Below, one piece after another: positions 34,601 to 46,400 of a stretch of DNA of 64,000 nt. Position numbers and translations under genes: made by a program. Source of the stretch: Scedosporium boydii (taxonomy: Eukaryota; Ascomycota; Sordariomycetes; Microascales; Microascaceae); the NCBI GenBank assembly GCA_002221725.1, contig NJFT01000126.1, forward strand, positions 51,106 through 115,105, written 5' to 3'. The notes under the pieces were generated by a model. It saw only the letters and a list, made by a program, of their open reading frames with translations, searched no databases and was not told the DNA's origin. How positions within the stretch are numbered: position 1 is the first letter of the stretch; each line of letters opens with the position of its first letter.

Positions 34601-35610
34601 GGCCGTAAAATAGTCACCCGAGCTGGTAAAAATCAACAACGAGAAAAAAAAAAAAAAAAGAAAAGTAACACGTCGCATCAGGTCTCGTTGGGCGACCGGT
34701 CAGAGTTGAGGATGCCCTCCCTCAGGTCCCCTACCTCTTTCCTTCTGGTATTCTACCCAACCTGATAAGTGGTGTCTTCCGATCCGCTGATCCGCGGAGG
34801 GAGAGATGATATGCTGGTGCCTTGTCCCGGTTGCGCCCGCCCTCCTTGTCGACTCCTGTCCATTGCTCCAAGAAGAGCTCTGCTAAGGTATGGAGTAATA
34901 GTGACCACTAGGTAGGGGTAACCTCTAATAACATCCCAATCTCACTGTACTGTGGGAGAAGGGTACAAGCGCCATAGAACCCGTAACAGGCAACAACGGG
35001 CCTTCTCGGAAAGACGAATTCCTCGCAAGCGGTTCGCAATTCACATTGCGCAGAATTTTCTCGGTGGTGGATCCCTTGTTCGGCCAGCCAACGTGGTATT
35101 AATAACTCATTCCAAGTCCCGCGGCTACGCTCCACGGAGGGCTAGTGGAGAGTGTCTCCCTCGTTGGAGTGTTCAGTATACGGACAGACTCCGCACTTGG
35201 AGGACCGGGCTGTTCCAGGTTGTCGCCAAAGTCCCACTGGAAAGAGGCCAGAACTTTTTCCCAACATATTGATTCTACACTACCGTCTGGCGTCCTGAGA
35301 GCCGGCACAGAGTCTAACTGGCGCTAAAACTCAAAAATCCAAAACTGCCCAAGCCGGAACGCTCTGAAAAAAAAAAGCAAGCGAGGTCTTACTACTAGGT
35401 GTACTACGAGGTCGTGTGTGTACCAACTTCCAGAAGACTAAACCGGATATGAATACAGCTCCAAGACGTGGGTGTGCCTGGCTATCCGTCCTTCGTAGGA
35501 TCTATGAGTTACACTCGATGCTTGCAAGGACGCCCGTTCTTGATAGAGACCCAAAAGCAAGGAGATTGGGGTTAAATTGACACGGAATGGAGAGAAAATT
35601 GGGGGATTGC

Positions 35611-35631
35611 TCCAAGCTCCAAGCTCCAAGC
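35611..35631. repeat. TCCAAGC tandem repeat, 3 units
   Basis: Three perfect 7-bp units in non-coding DNA. Confidence 0.85.
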
Positions 35632-37242
35632 TCACATGCCAGAGGATACATTTCGCCAAGACGGATTTGTGCTCATGATATAGTGTAGGGGAGTGGATGT
35701 ACATAATTTAAGTATTAAAAGGCCATCAATCCTTCTTCCTTTGCATCCGTCGATCTCTTGGAAGGGATTGATGACCATTTCCATTCTTCCCGTTACGAAT
35801 TCCTCGCTCCGGCTTGGCTTGGCTTTCCCTTGCACGTGCGGATCAGTCGCCGTCTGATGTTTACTTCAATGCTGATCAAAATATCGAGGGAGACCGACAT
35901 CAGCTCATGCTCTCGGTACGAAGTCAGCTCCACAACGGGAGCTGGCAACTAAGGAGACTAATCTAATCTAGTAACTGGTGGCAATGGCGACCAGGGCTCA
36001 TCGGCGACTATTACAAAACCCCGATAACAACGTTACATGATAATTGCATACGTTGTAAGTATGCAGACGGAAATGGATGGCTTGGGTCAAACTTCATGTC
36101 TCCCCCCACTGGTCTTCCAAAGGAAAAATGAGGAGTCGCAGATGGCGGAAAGCTTTTTTCTCTTGGCTTGGCCTTCGGCATACGTGTGGGTGTCACTGGC
36201 CGAAAGTGCGAACGAATTAGAATTTACGCGATCGGTTAAGTGCTACTGTCATGATCCCTAGTTTCGCCCTTTTGTTCGCGACGAGGATTTAAGCTTACGA
36301 GTAGTGGCCTCCCACCATTCACGGCATTAATCAAATACAATTATAGCTCGTCGTCACCGTCGTCCCCATCTCATACTATTGAAATCGATTGCTAACACGA
36401 AATGTCGGAAGAAATACGAGTCACAGTTGTGTGTACTCTAGTAACTATGGAGGGAGAGAAAAGAGGCAAGCTAAAAATCAACAGCTTTGGTTGGTATGCG
36501 AAGACTGGTGAATCCGAGAAGGCGAAGGCCGCCTCCGTTGTCAGCGCCCGCTTGGAGACCGGCCTTGGCTATCGTTGCCACCGACACCGTCGAGCTTTTT
36601 CGGTCGGGGGCCTCCTCGTTAGCCTTGCAGGGTTGGAGACTGTCACCTGAAGGAGCCAACGAAGATGTGCGACAACAGCGATGTCGAACGCGATGACCCT
36701 GTTAAAGCAACAGACTCGTGTCGCCTAGACTACCTGGAATTGCGTGGCTTGGCGCGGATCCTTACCGTTGCCTTTGCTCGTGATTCCATCCGAGCTCCTG
36801 TCAATGGCATACTCTTGGGGTTTACTTGCCCCTAAGCTCCGGCGCATTGAAAACAATGAACCGGCCGGCCGCGGTGACAAAATGGCGTGCCGACTCCTCT
36901 GAGCCGCTAAGAACTCATGATGAAGCCTGGCGCTGATTGTTGGTGACTCGCGCAGTCTAACATGTCACCACTAGCTCAGATACCATGGTGCCATCTCTTC
37001 AGGAGAGCTTACGACGATTCCGAAGCTCGCAGGCAGCTTAATAGAAGAGTTGCGCCGGCGTATTTTCCACGGGCTAGTTGCCACCGTTGACAGGTAAGAA
37101 GCGATGCAGTGCGTTGGAACACAAGGGCGAAGGTACCATGGAAGCCAGGAGACCCTGCCAGGGTCCAGCTTCTGAGGATGTGATCTCGGGATGGTATCTA
37201 CCAGCCCGTTTGTGTCGCGTATCATCGTACGGAAAGCCCAGA

Positions 37243-37284
37243 GCGTGTTGAGATATGCGTGTTGAGATATGCGTGTTGAGATAT
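37243..37284. repeat. 14-bp tandem repeat, 3 units
   Basis: Three perfect consecutive copies of GCGTGTTGAGATAT. The unit length is not a multiple of three and no gene is recognised across it. Confidence 0.9.
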
Positions 37285-38008
37285 ACAATGAGAGACTACA
37301 CTCGAGCCCTCTTGGGGAACTTGCCCGTGCATGAGACGCAGAAGACACTGGTGTATTACTCCACTGTGACGGACGAAATCAAAGATACCATCGTGTCTAG
37401 GCGGGTGGCTTTCAGGCCTAGTGTTCAAATAAAGTTTCCCCGAATGGCAACTGTGACATGGACTTTTGACACGACCCCATATTTTGATCGTAAACAACCC
37501 ATACAAGATGCCCTCTCTCGGGACATCCGCGTTAAGGTTCCCACCGTGGCACATGCGCAAGATCAAGAGGAAAGGCGATCTCGATACAGACATCGACAGG
37601 AAAACAGAATCCAAATCAGGAAGCTTCATTCAACGACTGAACAAAGTGTGGTCAAAGACATGGAGCACGTCGCAAAAGCTTAGAGACCCATGCCTTCCCG
37701 GCTTGCAACCTGTCGAAGCTTAGGGAACTACAACCGTTTCGGTCTTTCCAAGGAATAGTAGTAACTGTTAACAGAACACGAACGCTCTCGGAAGGACCAG
37801 GGCCGTGAATAATCGAGAGATTCGGAAGGTGGTCTTGCTTCACGTCGAAACGTGCTCGCGACTCCTTCCGTCCATTGTCTGTCTCATTCATGCTCCCTAC
37901 TCCACGGTATCGAGATCATGACGTCAAGGACACGAAGGGAAGGAAGGGAGCTTCAATTGTAATCACTACCACGATGACAGAAGCCGCCTCGTCTGAACTC
38001 GATCGAAG

Positions 38009-38517
38009 ATGGAAGAATATAAACGGCCACGGCCATCGTCTCCGCTTTCGTCTGTGTCGCCGCGCAAAACCCACATCCAATCGCCGGAATATCTACTGGC
38101 TCCCCTTTCGCCATACAGAGCGATTAGTCTCCCATTCGAAACGGAACTTCTCAATGGCTTAGGATGGGCTTACGCCTATCCAACCGCCGTTCACATGTAA
38201 AGACCTGTCTGCCGTCTTCTCGCCGGCGGACTGCTCAGTCCAATGAGCTCAAATATAGACCTCGACCCATGTCGGGTAATGACAATCCCCCATTGGTTTC
38301 TTTACTAGGAATGGTACGCTGATATTGTAACAGCAAGAGGCCGACAAGCCTCCAGACTATTATCGTTGCTGCAATGGCCGCCGGAGTTGCCGCCGCTGGT
38401 GTCAGGCCCTCCTCCTCCTCCCTCGCCTCCCTTTCGCTATTAGTTAGGAGATGTTTCGCTGTTGTGTGCCTCTCCTTTTTTTTTTTTTTTTTTTTTGCCG
38501 CTGCGGCCACGGCGTAG
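38009..38517 (+). CDS. Tentative small spliced protein with one hydrophobic segment
   Basis: Proposed by eye only. Exon 38009-38196 starts at an ATG in good context (AAGATGG) and encodes a Pro/Ser-rich peptide (MEEYKRPRPSSPLSSVSPRK, then SPEYLLAPLSPYRAISLPFE). A GTAAAG donor at 38197 and a TAACAG acceptor ending at 38333 would join it in phase to 38334-38517, giving 123 residues. The second exon contains a 15-20 residue hydrophobic stretch (TIIVAAMAAGVAAAGV) followed by a Ser-rich part and seven Phe from a 21-nt T run, ending at TAG. The homopolymer end is suspicious and the true 3' end may differ. No family is recognised. Unspliced, the first exon alone would stop at 38200 after 63 residues. 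It may not be a gene. Confidence 0.28.
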
Positions 38518-39357
38518 GGGCTTGTGTACGGGATATTGCATTATTATGCAAAGTAGAGGTTCGGAGTTATTGTTTTTAAGAAGTAATGTGATAGTGTTGG
38601 CCATGTCCGTAGTGGGCCCCAGCGAAGATACGGGAATAGGGTCACATCAAATAGAGAAGGGAATGTTCCAGGGCATCGAGGTGGAAGGGTTCTTGTCTTG
38701 TTTCTTTTCCTTCTTTTCACGTTCAGTTATCATCATAGCGTTCAGCTTCGAGTATTCAGTCATTTCGGTTATCGCAATATATTCTTTCCGTGTCGGTTCT
38801 TTCCCTTAAGAACTAGGATTCGACCTCGCGCTCATTCTTCCCGTGAAGTTGCTGCCTTCTCGTCTTACATGCCCGCCATGACACCTTCTTTTTCAGTTCC
38901 CTTTCCATTGGGACTTCTATTGTGTGTTTCTAGTATTGTTTTGCTGTTGATCAACGGAACCGGTATCTGTCAGTTCTTGCGGGAGCCTTTCAGCGGCTCC
39001 CAGTAGGCGTTGTTTCATGACTCTTGACCACCAAGTCACTTCCTTCCTATGTGTGGTGTCACGGGCAGAGCTAGGAGGCACTTACTGCAATTCAACATCT
39101 ATTGACTATTGAAGTTAACTAATTAATTGATGGGTATCAAACGGGAGCAGAAGGTGGTAAACGATCGCTGTGTCAAACTATCCGTTTCACATGCTGATAT
39201 TGGTTGGCCGTGAAGGTCATTGCCGTATACGATTCCACGGCGATACAGCATGACCTTCTTAAACTTCCCTGACCCGGTTCGTTGTTCCATCTCAGCTCTT
39301 TGAATGTCATTAGCACCTGTAGTAGATAGGAATCTAAGGGAGTTGTAGGACTTGGAT
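38518..39357. other. Intergenic, no confident gene
   Basis: Holds the 3' flank of the unrecognised minus-strand gene at 39358. A 45-codon plus-strand frame starting at about 38870 has a signal-peptide-like hydrophobic core (LGLLLCVSSIVLLLI) but no other support. Confidence 0.45.
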
Positions 39358-40206
39358 TTATAGGCCGATGGGCCAGGACTCCATAAGCTCCCAAATGTCC
39401 GTATTTACAACTTCATGGCGATTCCAGCCTTTGACGGAAAGCCAACCAGACCAAAGGGTGGGTTCTCCTCGACGGCAGAACTTGTGGGTAAGGCAGAAGC
39501 GATCTTCGCGGTCTACATGCAAGTCCTCATCGCCCGGTATCACCCTCGACGTCTGCTCCGGGTCTTTCCATGGAACCATCTGTTCAAGCCGGGAGGGTAA
39601 GTCTTTGAAATAAAATGCCCCACGGCATTCTCTATCCTCCGGGCCGGCATATTGGAATAGTATGCATATTGTCCACTCCCATTCTCGGGTCCAATCGTAT
39701 GAATACTGGAAAGGACGTTCAACCTCTCCACCCCAAATGCCGTGGTATATCTTTATCGTCCGGGGAGGATGGTCGTAGGTATGCATAGTTTTTCGTCCAC
39801 CATTCGGTTCGGATAAAGATGGCCTGAGATTCTTCATAGCGCCCAGTATCCTACGAGAGGCGCGAGTCCTGATCCCCCGACGTATAGCGGGAGACAGCTC
39901 AAGCGCAGGAGCGGGCTCCATCTGGCTGTAATTGTAGAGTATAAACCCGCCTTGCCCATTGATGGGAAGCGGCAATGAGGCTACTCTGTCATACGCGAGG
40001 AAATCGATCCCTCTCATCATGCGGTCGTATTCCTCCCAGACGCTCACATGCTGCGTGCGGAGGGGACGCTGAGCTGGGGCAGAGTACGGTGGGGGGTTGG
40101 CGTCTTCATCGGAGCCGCGGGTGCGTGCGTTCTTCTGGTGGACGGGGGCGTTGTTGGAGGTGCCCACCAGCGGCCACTGCTCAGACCTTGTCGTTCCTGT
40201 GGCCAT
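39358..40206 (-). CDS. Hypothetical protein, 282 residues
   Basis: Single open frame with an ATG in good context (AACATGG). The composition is that of an ordinary folded protein: balanced residues, many aromatics and few repeats. The first 55 residues are Pro/Asn/Arg-rich and look disordered. The rest contains segments such as WEEYDRMMRGIDFLAYDRV (about 57-75), GFILYNYSQ, YDWTREWEWTICILFQYAG and a Trp-rich C-terminus (LWSGWLSVKGWNRHEV). No signal peptide or membrane span is obvious. I recognise no domain. It stands alone between two gene-poor stretches and could be a lineage-specific gene. Whether it is expressed cannot be told from sequence. Confidence 0.55.
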   Translation of the reverse strand: MATGTTRSEQWPLVGTSNNAPVHQKNARTRGSDEDANPPPYSAPAQRPLRTQHVSVWEEYDRMMRGIDFLAYDRVASLPLPINGQGGFILYNYSQMEPAPALELSPAIRRGIRTRASRRILGAMKNLRPSLSEPNGGRKTMHTYDHPPRTIKIYHGIWGGEVERPFQYSYDWTREWEWTICILFQYAGPEDRECRGAFYFKDLPSRLEQMVPWKDPEQTSRVIPGDEDLHVDREDRFCLTHKFCRRGEPTLWSGWLSVKGWNRHEVVNTDIWELMESWPIGL

Positions 40207-40907
40207 GTTGTTTTCGAGTGTATTCAGTTGCTTCGAGTCGGCGGTGGAAAAAGTAGAGGTGACTAGGCTTAGAAAGGGTGGATGGTATAAGTTTCACAGA
40301 ACACGCTCACAAGGTTGTTTAAATGCTTTGCTCTAACTATTATATGAAGAAATGAGCACATGATAATTTGCTCTCCAGGAGAAAGAAAAAAGAAAAAAGA
40401 AAAGAGAAATGAGGCCCGGTTGTGGGAACGACTGGCTACTAGTGTCGTGGTCTTTCAACCAACTCAGGGTCATGTTGGAAGGGGAAATACGATAACCTAC
40501 ATTCAGAGCTATGTCGTGCATGTATTCCTCACATCGGTTGCTATCCCAGCTAAAGGGGAGATGGAGGGCCATGATGTCGCTCCGGGGATGCGTCCCGGTG
40601 TGATGCCATGATCCCCCATCCTGCTACCAAGTTGCGGCTCAGACTGCTATCTACTGGCGTCCCTCAGAGACGTTCCTCAGAGAGTAAGATATCATGGTTC
40701 TTTCTTCGAATCCGCCACTTACGAGGCAAGATTGCCAAGCAAATCTCACACCCGTTCCGCCATAGAATATCTTTTCAATAAGAATCACACACGTTATTCC
40801 TTTTCCCCCTCCCCCATCTCCCCATTTCATCTCTCTTCTCTTCCTATTACGTTCCAATCGAGCCTCAACCTATCTCAGCGCTCGTAGAGAGACCGAAACC
40901 AATCAAG
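40207..40907. other. Intergenic, promoter side of 39358-40206 gene
   Basis: No open frame of note. The upstream flank of the hypothetical gene and the 5' flank of tRNA-Gly, with a pyrimidine-rich block at about 40798-40855. Confidence 0.55.
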
Positions 40908-40992
40908 GCACTAGTGGTTTAGTGGTAAAATTGGTCGTTGCCACCCGACGTGCAGCTTCGACTAGCCCCCGGTTCGATTCCGGGCTAGTGCA
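40908..40992 (+). tRNA. tRNA-Gly (anticodon GCC) with 14-nt intron
   Basis: Complete cloverleaf: acceptor GCACTAG with CTAGTGC, D stem GTTT/AAAT, anticodon stem GGTCG/CGACT (one G-U), and T arm CCCGG-TTCGATT-CCGGG, ending in discriminator A at 40992. The anticodon loop is 21 nt; removing 14 nt after position 37 (40944-40957) leaves a 7-nt loop with anticodon GCC at 40940-40942. Without excising the intron the 5-bp anticodon stem cannot form, which supports the intron call. CCA is not encoded. T-rich sequence soon after the 3' end (TTTCTTTCTTTTT at about 41004-41016) can serve as the RNA polymerase III terminator. Confidence 0.95.
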
Positions 40993-42095
40993 GAGATAAT
41001 TCGTTTCTTTCTTTTTGGGTTTTGCTTATTCTCTTCTGCGCCTTCACTTGGAGCTCATCTTCATCTTGGAGAGATGCGCTTGGGATAGGGATATGTATTT
41101 TCCTTTTTTAACAGCTGCGCGTTGGAGTCTGTCACTGGGCAGACGACATACGTATATCTAGACAGGGCGAAAACACGAGTCACTTATCATGGAAGCCTCT
41201 CGGATTTCGCAAAATTAGTATTTCCATTTTCCTACTCTATCCATTCCCTCGAAGCACACTCTTGCGCACTCATCGCATAACTTGGCCTCCTAGCTAGGCC
41301 AGGTGAAATGGAAAAAGGAGAGGGGAAAAAAGGGAGGAGAGAGAAGGCATAAACCCGTACCAGGCCTCCCGAATAGCTGGCTAGGAATTTAACCTCGCCT
41401 CATCCCGAAATTGAAGGCAAGTCCCGTCGATCTAAAAAGCACACAGCCGGAATCCCGGAAGACACATCTGGAACGTTCCGTGGTTAGGCTCAGTTCTTCT
41501 TATTTGCTTCCCAACCGCTTCCCATTCCCGCCGCGAAAGAAGCGAGAGGAGAGATGGGTTTTACCGCACCATAGCATAAAATCTTATAGGAGATGGTGAC
41601 GGATGAGTTGAGAGGGGAGAAGATAGACGCGATGAGTATGGTTTGAGGGTTGGGTTAGTTCTATGACGCGTCATCTGTTACAAGGCCTTGTTTTCAGCAT
41701 TTTCTATCTCCCTTTTGGCCATTCGCTTCAGACCTAGACCGGTAACACGGGACATATGATGCTGGCAGCAAGGCAGGAAGGGACACCACCGAGTGGCGAG
41801 AAGTTTGAGCACGAATGAGGTCGACGACGTTGTATTATTTGATCCTAACGTAATATACGAGCGTACTGTGTATGAGATGCGATATAATACTTCTTAACCA
41901 CGAATACCTCCCACAGACCGAAAGAAAAGAAGAAAAAAAAGTCTAAAAGGCCGCAGAAACGCTATTTGCAAATATGCTGTTACTCTTACAATTTTTGCCT
42001 CGCCCATCGCGACACATCTAAATGGGCACGCACAAGTTGCGACTTTCCCCTCAACTGGGGGAAAGAAAGAGACTGTGGGGGAACTTCAAAACGCT
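40993..42095. other. Intergenic, no gene seen
   Basis: Between tRNA-Gly and the 3' end of SFT2. Open frames are at most about 60 codons and unsupported. The portion next to 42095 is presumably the SFT2 3' untranslated region. Confidence 0.6.
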
Positions 42096-43475
42096 TTATC
42101 CAGTCATCCAAGAAGTAGCCTGCCGGGTTCCATAGCTGGCCGCGAAGCGCAATCCAGTAGATCCCATGGGGAAGTAACTGACGAGATACCATACCAAGGC
42201 GACGATTTGGATGACGGCGGAGATCAAGGTGAGGAACGTGCTGTGCAGCTGTGGGGAGAAATGGGCGTGTTAGTGCCAAACTGTGTTGCAGGGAGATGGA
42301 CCAGGAGAGGACCGGGAAGTTGGACATGGAAAACTCACCCCAAGGGAAAAGTAAAAAGTAAGGAATATCGACCCAGCATATGCAGCGGTAAAAGGCAGGC
42401 GAGGTCCAGAGACAAGATGTTGGAGGTACGCCATGGGACCCATCATAGCAGTGAAGGAAGCCATGAAGAATAGCGACCCGAGAGTGAACCTGCGAATGAC
42501 ATTTCGCGTATATTAGCAAAACGTAATTTCCTTCCGGATCGGGAATAACCTCAAGGCTTTCATGGATATCACAAGGGTGCTGTCCGGTCTGGTGTAGAGA
42601 GGGAAGATGTCACGCGAGGAAAACTCCGGCTTGCAGCACGGATAGTTGCAGCTGAGGCATACAAGATGCATCCTGCAAGGCGACCGGGGCTATCCCGGAA
42701 ATGCCGTAGCGGATTCTTCAGCTGGGCACTACTGGGTTTCCTTCCCATCTCCGGGGAGAAGCGCAAACTTCCATACAAAACACCTTGGACATTGTCGGTG
42801 AGGTATAGAGAAGGCGGGGATGGAAACAACGGAAATGGCGGGAGCAACGGAAGCGACGGAACAAACAAGCTTCCACACTTTGACGTGTTCACTAGTCCAA
42901 AGAAGAATCGAAAGCACTTACAAAATTATAAACTTCCTAGGCCTGGTGGCCATGATAGGAAGAAAAGTAAAGGCGATTACGAAGCAAGCAACAGACGCCA
43001 GGATGCACATGGCGAAGATCATTAATCGGTCCCAACGGCTCACTGCAAGCTGCTGTCAGCCTCATGCTGTTTAACAGAAAGATGGAGGCATAATTTGTGT
43101 GTTCACATGGGAAACTAAGACAAGGTGCAGCTGCACACATGTCCATCTGCAAGGGTCGCGAGAAACAATAAATGTACGATATCAAAGGAGGAGGGGGGTG
43201 AAAAGAGAGAGAGGGAGAGAGAGAGAAGGAAGGAAAAGGAACCATGACTCACAGGCAAACCAGCCTTCCTCTTCCTCCCTCCTGTTGGGCGCGGGGAGAG
43301 GCGCCCCAGAGCTTTCTGTCGTTGGAAGTTGTACATAGCCCCCGTCGCGGAAGGGGTTGAGCGACTTGAGTGATGACAGGAAGCCGCTCTGCTGGGAAGT
43401 GTTGACGGGGATGTCAGGATCCCGTCGACTCCAACCCAGCGAGTTGATGGAGTCCCTAAAGGAAGAGGATGCCAT
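42096..43475 (-). CDS. SFT2: Sft2-family Golgi vesicle transport membrane protein
   Basis: Four exons read from phase and family match: 43475-43253, 43042-42922, 42489-42339 and 42248-42096, giving 215 residues, the same size as yeast Sft2. Introns are 210, 432 and 90 nt with donors GTGAGT, GTAAGT and GTGAGT and acceptors CAG, CAG and CAG. The N-terminal 75 residues are hydrophilic and cytosolic. Four membrane spans follow at about 81-105, 113-135, 146-165 and 169-194, with family motifs LSRWDRLM, ATRPRKFIIL, AMMGPMAYL, RLPFTAAYAGS and VWYLVSYFPMG. It ends in ATSWMTG. Sft2 acts with the t-SNARE Sed5 in fusion of endosome- or Golgi-derived vesicles with the Golgi. The 432-nt intron is long for a fungus; I found no extra exon in it. 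Intron 1 contains a GA-rich microsatellite (about 43205-43230). Confidence 0.94.
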
Positions 43476-46400
43476 CTTCTTTTTTGACTTGGGACGTAGC
43501 GGTTACGTCACTACCCGGCAGATCGCTGCAAGGTATTATTATTAGATATCGTGTGAAGGAGGTGCGAAGCTGCGCTAGGTCTCAGATGTTGTATCGAGTG
43601 ACCCAGGAAGAAAGGTTTAGAGCAAAAGGGTCGTTCGTAATGAGAGGGAATGCAGGGCGGTTTGGTCACTAGACTAGCCGGTCTCCGAGTGAAGTATGAC
43701 CAAGGGTACAAGTCAAGCGTCGGGCGCAAAAAGAGGAAGAGAAGGGACACAGGTGTGGGCGCAGGCGGATGGTGCTATCGACGAGGATCAACTCGGGAAG
43801 GTGGGCGATTCTTTTTTTTTTTTCTTTTTTGCGCCAGAAAGAAAGAGGCTTGGCTACTCCACAACAGGGAGGGTCAGCAGAGTGCCTTTTGATATAACAC
43901 GAAGTGCTTGCAACAAGGTGGGCAGGGAGTAACTAGGAGGGGCTCCCATGCAAGGCACCAAGTTAAAGAGAATAATGGCAGCCTGCCGGCAGTTACTGGC
44001 CGCGTCGACCCCTTACCTACCGGAACGAAGCAATGACGTGAGGTATGCGTCTTCGTACGCGTCCACCTGAGTTGAAGAAAGCGACGGCGGCAGAGGCGCA
44101 GGAAAGACAAGATGTATCAGGGTGGAGGGTTGTTGAGTCCTCCGAAAGGGCCGGCAATTGCTTGGTGGTCGATGGGGTGTGGGCCGGAGGCGTGGGACGA
44201 TGGATCGAGGAGAGAGGGCGACGTTGGAGGTGGATTCCTGTGGTAGCGCCAAGAAGGTTGAGGACGGACGGGCGGGCGGTCGAGGAGTTGGATCGGTTTT
44301 TCGCAAAAGATCGGGTACTGCCTCGAGGCAGGTAATGGAAAAAGTGGGAGACTAGGATGTGGTTGATGATCGTGAAGTCGGAGAGGTGGTGGTGGTGTGG
44401 CTTGGAGTAACTTCGTCGTGGTACGTACCAGGCCGTGATTGGGACGAGGCTCGCAGCTCGTCAAGGGCGCCATTTCGCTATTTTCCCACCTGGCTGCCTG
44501 TTGGAAACTCACTGGGACTGGCTGCTCTCCCACGCGTGTCAAATGCAGGTGCCAGGTGCCAGGGATCTTGGGGCCTTTGGGATTTTGGCCAGTGTGCACA
44601 GACCACCACACTTCCGACCTTTTCCCTCAGGCTGCGCGATGCACATGATTGGTGGCATGTCTCACACGAGGGAGGGTGTCCCAACAGTGTGATTCGAGGC
44701 TTCGAGAGCACTGTAACGATTTATGGCTGCTCACGGAAGCTGGAATGGGGCACATTTTGTACGAAGTATTCTGAACCAGAATGGGCTTGATGCCAACGTG
44801 GTATCTTATTAGTATTCTTCAGGACTCAGATGACAGGAAGAGGATAAATATATTAGAAATACAAATCTTCATGCCAGATTTGGTCCTCTGGGCTGTCTAA
44901 AGACTCAAACCCGTAACATCCCGAACTTGGGTGGGAGGTGAGACTCTCAACCCTCCTCTTCCAGGCTCAAATGCGGTGATACAGCATAGGCTTGATGGTG
45001 GGGTCAACAGCCTGAGGTTACTAGTTACCAAGGACAAGCTCATCCGAGTGGATTTGGAGAAGGGGGGCAGACAAAAATCCATGCTCTGACTGCCAGGCTC
45101 TGGCTTGCCTCACCGCTGCGAGTAATACGGCTGCAGCTCATCCTCGATTCATGCTGGTTCGTCTAGTTCCCCACCCCCACAACGAGTCTAATGCAGCGCT
45201 TCCTCTGCAAGATGGTCTACACGACACTAGACCTCGCGATAACAAGGTAGGTCCTGAGAGACCGAATCAACGAGAACCATGCTTCAGTAGTGTGCCCGTT
45301 ATTGGCCGACGTGCCGCCTGTATGTAAACTACAAGACAGAAAAGAGATACATGACGTGAGTATCCATCGCTCTATTATGCCGAGTATTATGCTGCTCTTT
45401 GTCGTATTGAGGCATCATTCCGTTGAGGGAGGGGGGAGTTCTGGGCAATGGCAGTCCTGGAGGAATCGCGAGTACGCTGCGCAAATACTGTTGGACAGGA
45501 CATGGCACTATCCCATCCTGGTCAAGGTGCACACCCTCCAACTTCCCGAGCTCATACCACCTGCCTGGGGTCGCAGCCGGCGTGCATCTACAGCGTCGAA
45601 CGCTCCAATTAAAGATGAGATAGCGATCAAAATGGTGATCCGATATTGCTAGCAATAATCCATGTACAGGGCGTAGTATGCCCATCTTTCCTGATCCCTG
45701 GCAGGAGCACGACTCGCTCTGCAAAAGTCTTATTGGGTCCTTGCCGCGGGCGGGTGCGATCAAGCTGTGGAGCATGGACACCCCTGCCTTGCTCAAGTCG
45801 AAAATCTCAAGAAATCTTATCCCAGCGTCGTGAAGATGCTAGAGACGGGGGCACATGAACAACTTTCCTTCGAGGTGGATATTTCTAAGCTGGAGCTAGT
45901 CTACGTCCCGTGCCTTCGAAGGATTGCGCCGTCTCTCGCGGCCCGAGAGTGATCTGCCTCCGTACTCTTAAAAACAAAGGACCGGATAGAAATCTCGAGG
46001 CGGTGGACAGAGCTAGACCCATGTGGGTGTGGGTGATTCCACGCGTGTGTACTTCGCACAAAGCTCGGGGATGATAGAGGGGAAGAACCAAAGCGTAACT
46101 CCCAACAAGACCCAGAGTGAAGTGTGACATGTTGATACATATGACCTGGTCAAGCTTCTCCAAATTTCAACAGGGTGTGTGTGGGGTCTCACCATAGCCG
46201 CCATCACCGCGACGGTGACGGGATTAAACCTGGCCATCGTGATGGGTCGCTCCAGGCATCATGAAGTTCTCCCTAGTCCCTAGCGTTTCGGCGAAAAGTG
46301 TACTTAAAAACCATGACAAGGCGTCCCGGTGTCTTGGGCTGGTTTGAGGAGAAAGGAGTCACGGGTAACCCTTTCGCCCACCATTTCAAAGGCGTCTTCT

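Larger units (their letters stand above)
31617..38008. other. Long intergenic stretch, no gene seen
   Basis: About 6.4 kb. Directly upstream of the La-domain gene lies its presumed promoter and leader. The rest contains only short frames. The best of these is at 37507-37723 (plus strand; Lys/Arg-rich, GSFIQRLNKVWSKTW) and has no known relative. An inverted repeat with 8-bp arms (33586-33593 and 33605-33612) surrounds a TACGAA core. A and T runs of 13-17 nt occur near 32128, 32240 and 34644. Confidence 0.5.

Noticed and set aside
38235..38510. 91-codon minus-strand frame with a hydrophobic segment
   Set aside because: Its apparent start is a GTG, not an ATG, and the Lys run comes from a homopolymer.
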